From Talpa occidentalis (taxonomy: Eukaryota; Chordata; Mammalia; Eulipotyphla; Talpidae), in contig NW_023601104.1 of assembly GCF_014898055.3 (NCBI RefSeq), positions 41,666,210 to 41,730,209 of the forward strand: 64,000 nucleotides of DNA. The letters are read 5' to 3'. Both the position numbers and the translations under genes were made by a program. Below, piece by piece: positions 60,918 through 64,000 of the stretch (position 1 is its first letter; each line of letters begins with the position of its first letter). Below the pieces are notes generated by a model. The model did not search any database, was not told the DNA's origin, and saw only the letters and a program-made list of their open reading frames with translations.

Positions 60918-61184
60918 TTTTTTTTTAATTTATTTATTTATGCATACAAGAACTGGGTTGTAGGCCAGAAGAAGGGGTGGGGGGTGGGCGAGAGGATCCA
61001 CCAGAGACAGAGTGGGGAACAGAACAGGCAGATCCACTGAAATACACTGCTGAGGGGAGCAGCAGGCGAGACAGGAGAGGTCTGCTGTGCCATGTGAGTA
61101 GCTCCCTGGCTGGGGATGGAACTCTGCAGTGGCTGTGGACAGCTTCACAGTGCTGTGCTTAACTCCTTGGGCCACCAGGAAGGT
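60918..61184 (-). repeat. tRNA-derived SINE, old subfamily
   Basis: Lies a dozen bases from the previous copy in the same orientation. Box B is degraded and the head reads GAAGGTCC. Confidence 0.88.
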
Positions 61185-62231
61185 CCGCTGGTTGAGTTTT
61201 ATGCAACAGTCAAAACTTTACTTACAAAGAAATGTATTTATTGCTTTGATTCTGCTTTCACAACGGAGATTGGAGTGTCACCGACTTGCAGCTTTTACAG
61301 CTTCCCATCAGAGCTGAGGCTAGGCAGATTCCTCTCTGTGTCTTACACACCCTCAGGCCCTTTCCTCTGCCTCCCCTCTGAGTGGTTGACTGGTTTGTTT
61401 TTTAACCACCACTCACCCTCAGGAGCTTTCTTCCTGCCTGCAAAGGGCTTGCACTCCTGGTACCTTGTGCTATGCACTCGCCTGCGTGAGGACAAGCTGC
61501 CGCCCTGAGCGGAACCACCTCCAGGGGTCGCTAGCACACACTGGCCACGGTGCCAGGCATCATTGCTAGATTCTCCTTCAGCTCAGGGAGGGTCTGCCAT
61601 CTGCTGTTCTGTGAGCTTCAATTTGCAAAAGCCAAGATTCATGGTCTAAGGGAGCGAGGTGCATTCAGCAGTGGACTGCTGAATAAATGAATACATTTGG
61701 GATGAATGAATTTCACTTCTGAAGGGTAGGTCTGACGTCAGCTCTTCCTGCTTCTGGGGAACCTCTTCTTAGGCCCTTAGTTCCTGGAATTGTTAGTGGC
61801 CGAAAATGGTTCCTTCTGAAAAAGCAGAGGGTTCCCTCCTAAGGCCTCTAGGGGCTACAGCCCTTTCTGCTTCGTGCACTCCAGAAACGTCTTTCCTTTG
61901 GCAGATAAAGGGGGAAAATTTCAGAGTTTTCTAGACTTGGGCTTCAGGTTGCTTCTTCAGTTTCCATCTCTTGCGTGACTTCCAGTCCTACTGGCTCCAG
62001 GTCCTGCCAAAGAGGTGGGGGTGAGGGATGTATGCCTGAGTGATCCTCAATGTTCTTGGGTTCAGGACAAGCATAGTGGCTGCCACAATTGTGCCTTTAT
62101 CCTGTGTCAGGCCAGTGCTAAGGGCTTTGCAGGAATTACCTCTTTCAGAGATTGGAACAGCTCTGTGAGGCTGGAAAGCCTCAACCCCATTTTATTTGTG
62201 GGGAACTGGAGATTCTAGAGATATTTAGTCA
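61185..62231. other. Intergenic, no gene seen
   Basis: No recent repeat, exon pattern or RNA gene was recognised. Confidence 0.4.
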
Positions 62232-62754
62232 TGTTGAATCCTAGGGTAAGTTAGGGATAATTAGGCAGCCTCAAGGACAGTGCAGGGACTTCAGGGAGTT
62301 AAGGAAGGCTCCAGTGATAAGGACCACAAACTCCAAAGGGGACTAATTAAACACCTCAAGACTTAGGACATTAAGGACTTACTTTATGACCTTAGGGTTA
62401 ACAAGACATTCCAAATAGAGGGCAATGAAGAAAAAAAGATAAGGGCTGGGACACAGAGACTTAGTTCTGGGCACAGAGACATTTAGGTAGTGAGTGAGAC
62501 CACCAAGAACTGACCAATCACAAAGAGACTGGTGGAGCTTTAGAATAATTAGGGAAAGAAGGTATATATTCCCTGAGACAGGACTCTACTTTGGCTTCCT
62601 TGCCCCTCCCCAGCCTGGTTTCATGGCCTGGGAGTCCCACTTTATTTCTGTTCCTTTTCTCCTCAATAAACTTTTTCTTTCTCTAAACAAACCTCCCTCT
62701 TCTCACTTGCTGGCCTGAGCATCTGCAAATTTCCTGCTGCAGCTTCGTGAGACA
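62232..62754 (+). mobile_element. Endogenous-retrovirus-type LTR (probably solo)
   Basis: Starts TG (TGTTGAATCC) and may end CA near 62754. It has LTR-like promoter order: a CCAAT box near 62514, TATA-like GGTATATATT at 62561 and AATAAA at 62665-62670, followed by a T/C-rich U5. No gag, pol or env frame follows in the window, and no target duplication was found. Class and family are not identified. Confidence 0.6.
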
Positions 62755-62758
62755 CCAA

Positions 62759-62826
62759 CCCGTGGTGGTCTAGTGGCTGGGGCTCAGCGCTCCCCTGCAG
62801 CCTGGGATCCATTCCTGGCTGGGAGA
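62759..62826 (+). pseudogene. tRNA-Glu-like fossil
   Basis: GTGGTCTAGTGGCTGGGGCT and GCGCTCCCCTGCAGCCTGGG track tRNA-Glu from the acceptor/D-arm to the T-arm. Box A (TGGTCTAGTGG) is perfect, box B is degraded (GGATCCATTCC) and the acceptor stem no longer pairs, so it is not a working tRNA gene. Confidence 0.5.
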
Positions 62827-63599
62827 GTAGGCCTGAAAACCTACAATTCCTGTATCAATGTACCTAAGTGTGGCTATGTATCCTGGGCCCACTTCAGATG
62901 TCAGCCAGAGTTGGGGGCACAGTTCAGGGGTTGGGGAGGGCTTAGACTCAACTTAGATACAAACCAGCAGTCCTCTTGCTTTCTGCAGGTTCTTTGACTG
63001 CAGAAAGACCTGCCACCGTGTATGCGCGGGGGCCACAATGCAGGGTCACAAGGTGTGGGGAGGGGAGGAGGTGGACTGTGGGAGAAGTCTGGAAGGCATT
63101 CTGTGCTTTCTCAGTGGACCTCAGCAGAGTGGATCCCTACTGTCCACAGCAGGGGCCTGTACAACACTCACCTGTACCTGTCTCCCTGCTCCCTCACTCC
63201 TGTTCCCCAACACCACATCCCAGGAGAGGACTGAACTTGATACAGAACGCTGGCCTCAGTTTCCCTCAGCCAATAAAAGGAAACAGAGTTTTAGGAAAAG
63301 GAAAGTGGTTTAATTTGCCAACAAATGAGGAGGGCAGCAGACTTGTGTGTGAAAGACCACCGTCCTGCTCTTTGGCAGAGTGCAGGGGTATTTATACAAA
63401 GGGGAAAAAAGGGGGGGGGTGATGGGCAAGGGTCTGCAGAGGGGAGAGGGAAGGGGTCCGCATGGCAAAGAGACAGGTGGGCACCAGCTTGCTTTTTTCA
63501 ACAACTTCTGTTTAGCTCCCTTTTCCTTGAAATGCATGAAGACGAACCTGTCAAACAAGGAGGAAATTGCAAGAAATATAGGAAAGACAAACTTGTTAA

Positions 63600-64000
63600 T
63601 GCTTATCTGAGAGACCGGTCATAACTCCTAACTGAAAGGTCTGGAGGGAGTCAGAGTCACTACGGTGGGGGGGGGGGCGGGGAAGGCATCTGGTATCTTG
63701 CTCAACGGGGCCCCATGCCCCCCCACCTCCCTACCGGAGCCTGCTGGAAAATCCTGACTGACATAGGAGGAACCATCACAGAACGTTGACGACCGTTGAC
63801 GACCGGGCCCAGATGTCCCCTTGAGAATGAGGGCCTGCTGTACCATCAGAAAATAGCTCTGTTCCTCTTCAAACCAGTTCCTCCACCTGCAAGCCTGGTT
63901 TCCCTCTCCCCATCCTATAAAAACCTGCTTTCCCCTGACAATGGGCGCGACTTCACCGATCGCACCTTGGGTCTGTGAATTTCACCAGGGAATGCAATAG
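63600..64000 (+). mobile_element. Possible second LTR, cut by window end
   Basis: TATAAAA at 63916-63922 precedes a C-rich stretch with GGGCGCGACTTCACCGATCG, as in an LTR U3-R region. A 10-bp direct repeat GTTGACGACC lies at about 63785-63804. No end is visible and it is weakly supported. Confidence 0.3.

Noticed and set aside
62759..62826. Functional tRNA-Glu gene
   Set aside because: Box B is degraded and the acceptor stem does not pair.

Overview
This is nuclear DNA of a placental mammal. Its multi-exon genes have GT-AG introns, and it carries CpG-rich promoters, ancient mammalian repeats (MIR, L2, MER5-type hAT), recent LINE-1 3' ends and about forty copies of one tRNA-derived SINE. The gene order AP1G2 - JPH4 - DHRS2 matches human 14q11.2. 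The SINE (box A near its start, box B about 60 bases later, 3' end rich in TAAA units) is not a primate, rodent, carnivore or horse family I recognise. A laurasiatherian is likely, and a bat of the horseshoe-bat group is my best guess, but sequence reading alone cannot confirm the species.

Layout. Positions 1-4392 (minus) hold the 5' 14 coding exons of AP1G2, encoding residues 1-490 of the gamma-2 adaptin of the AP-1 clathrin adaptor; the rest lies off the left edge. Positions 4393-5110 are its CpG-rich 5' region. Positions 5131-13317 (minus) hold all of JPH4 (junctophilin-4): five coding exons, a 3' UTR of about 1.5 kb ending just upstream of AP1G2, eight MORN motifs and a C-terminal membrane anchor. 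As given, the JPH4 frame is broken by three separate one-base deletions in GC-rich runs. These look more like assembly errors than gene death. Positions 13318-17130 are the GC- and purine-rich 5' flank of JPH4. Positions 17131-51700 are an intergenic desert packed with SINEs, LINE-1 pieces, DNA-transposon fossils and microsatellites. Positions 51702-58562 (plus) hold a complete, intact DHRS2 (eight coding exons, 281 residues), a mitochondrial/nuclear short-chain dehydrogenase. Positions 58563-64000 contain more SINEs, one good LTR, a tRNA-Glu-like fossil and a second possible LTR cut by the window edge.

The three genes are neighbours but have no known shared function: AP1G2 in Golgi/endosome traffic, JPH4 in neuronal ER-plasma-membrane junctions, DHRS2 in carbonyl reduction. 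The most unusual content is in the repeats: a SINE-LINE-1 chimeric insertion with a clean 16-bp target duplication, two SINEs inserted in succession at the same site leaving three copies of one 17-bp target duplication, a retroposed SINE 'half' with its own A-rich tail, a LINE-1 insertion carrying a 24-base 3' transduction, and a 70-bp segment copied in inverted orientation into the middle of a SINE.
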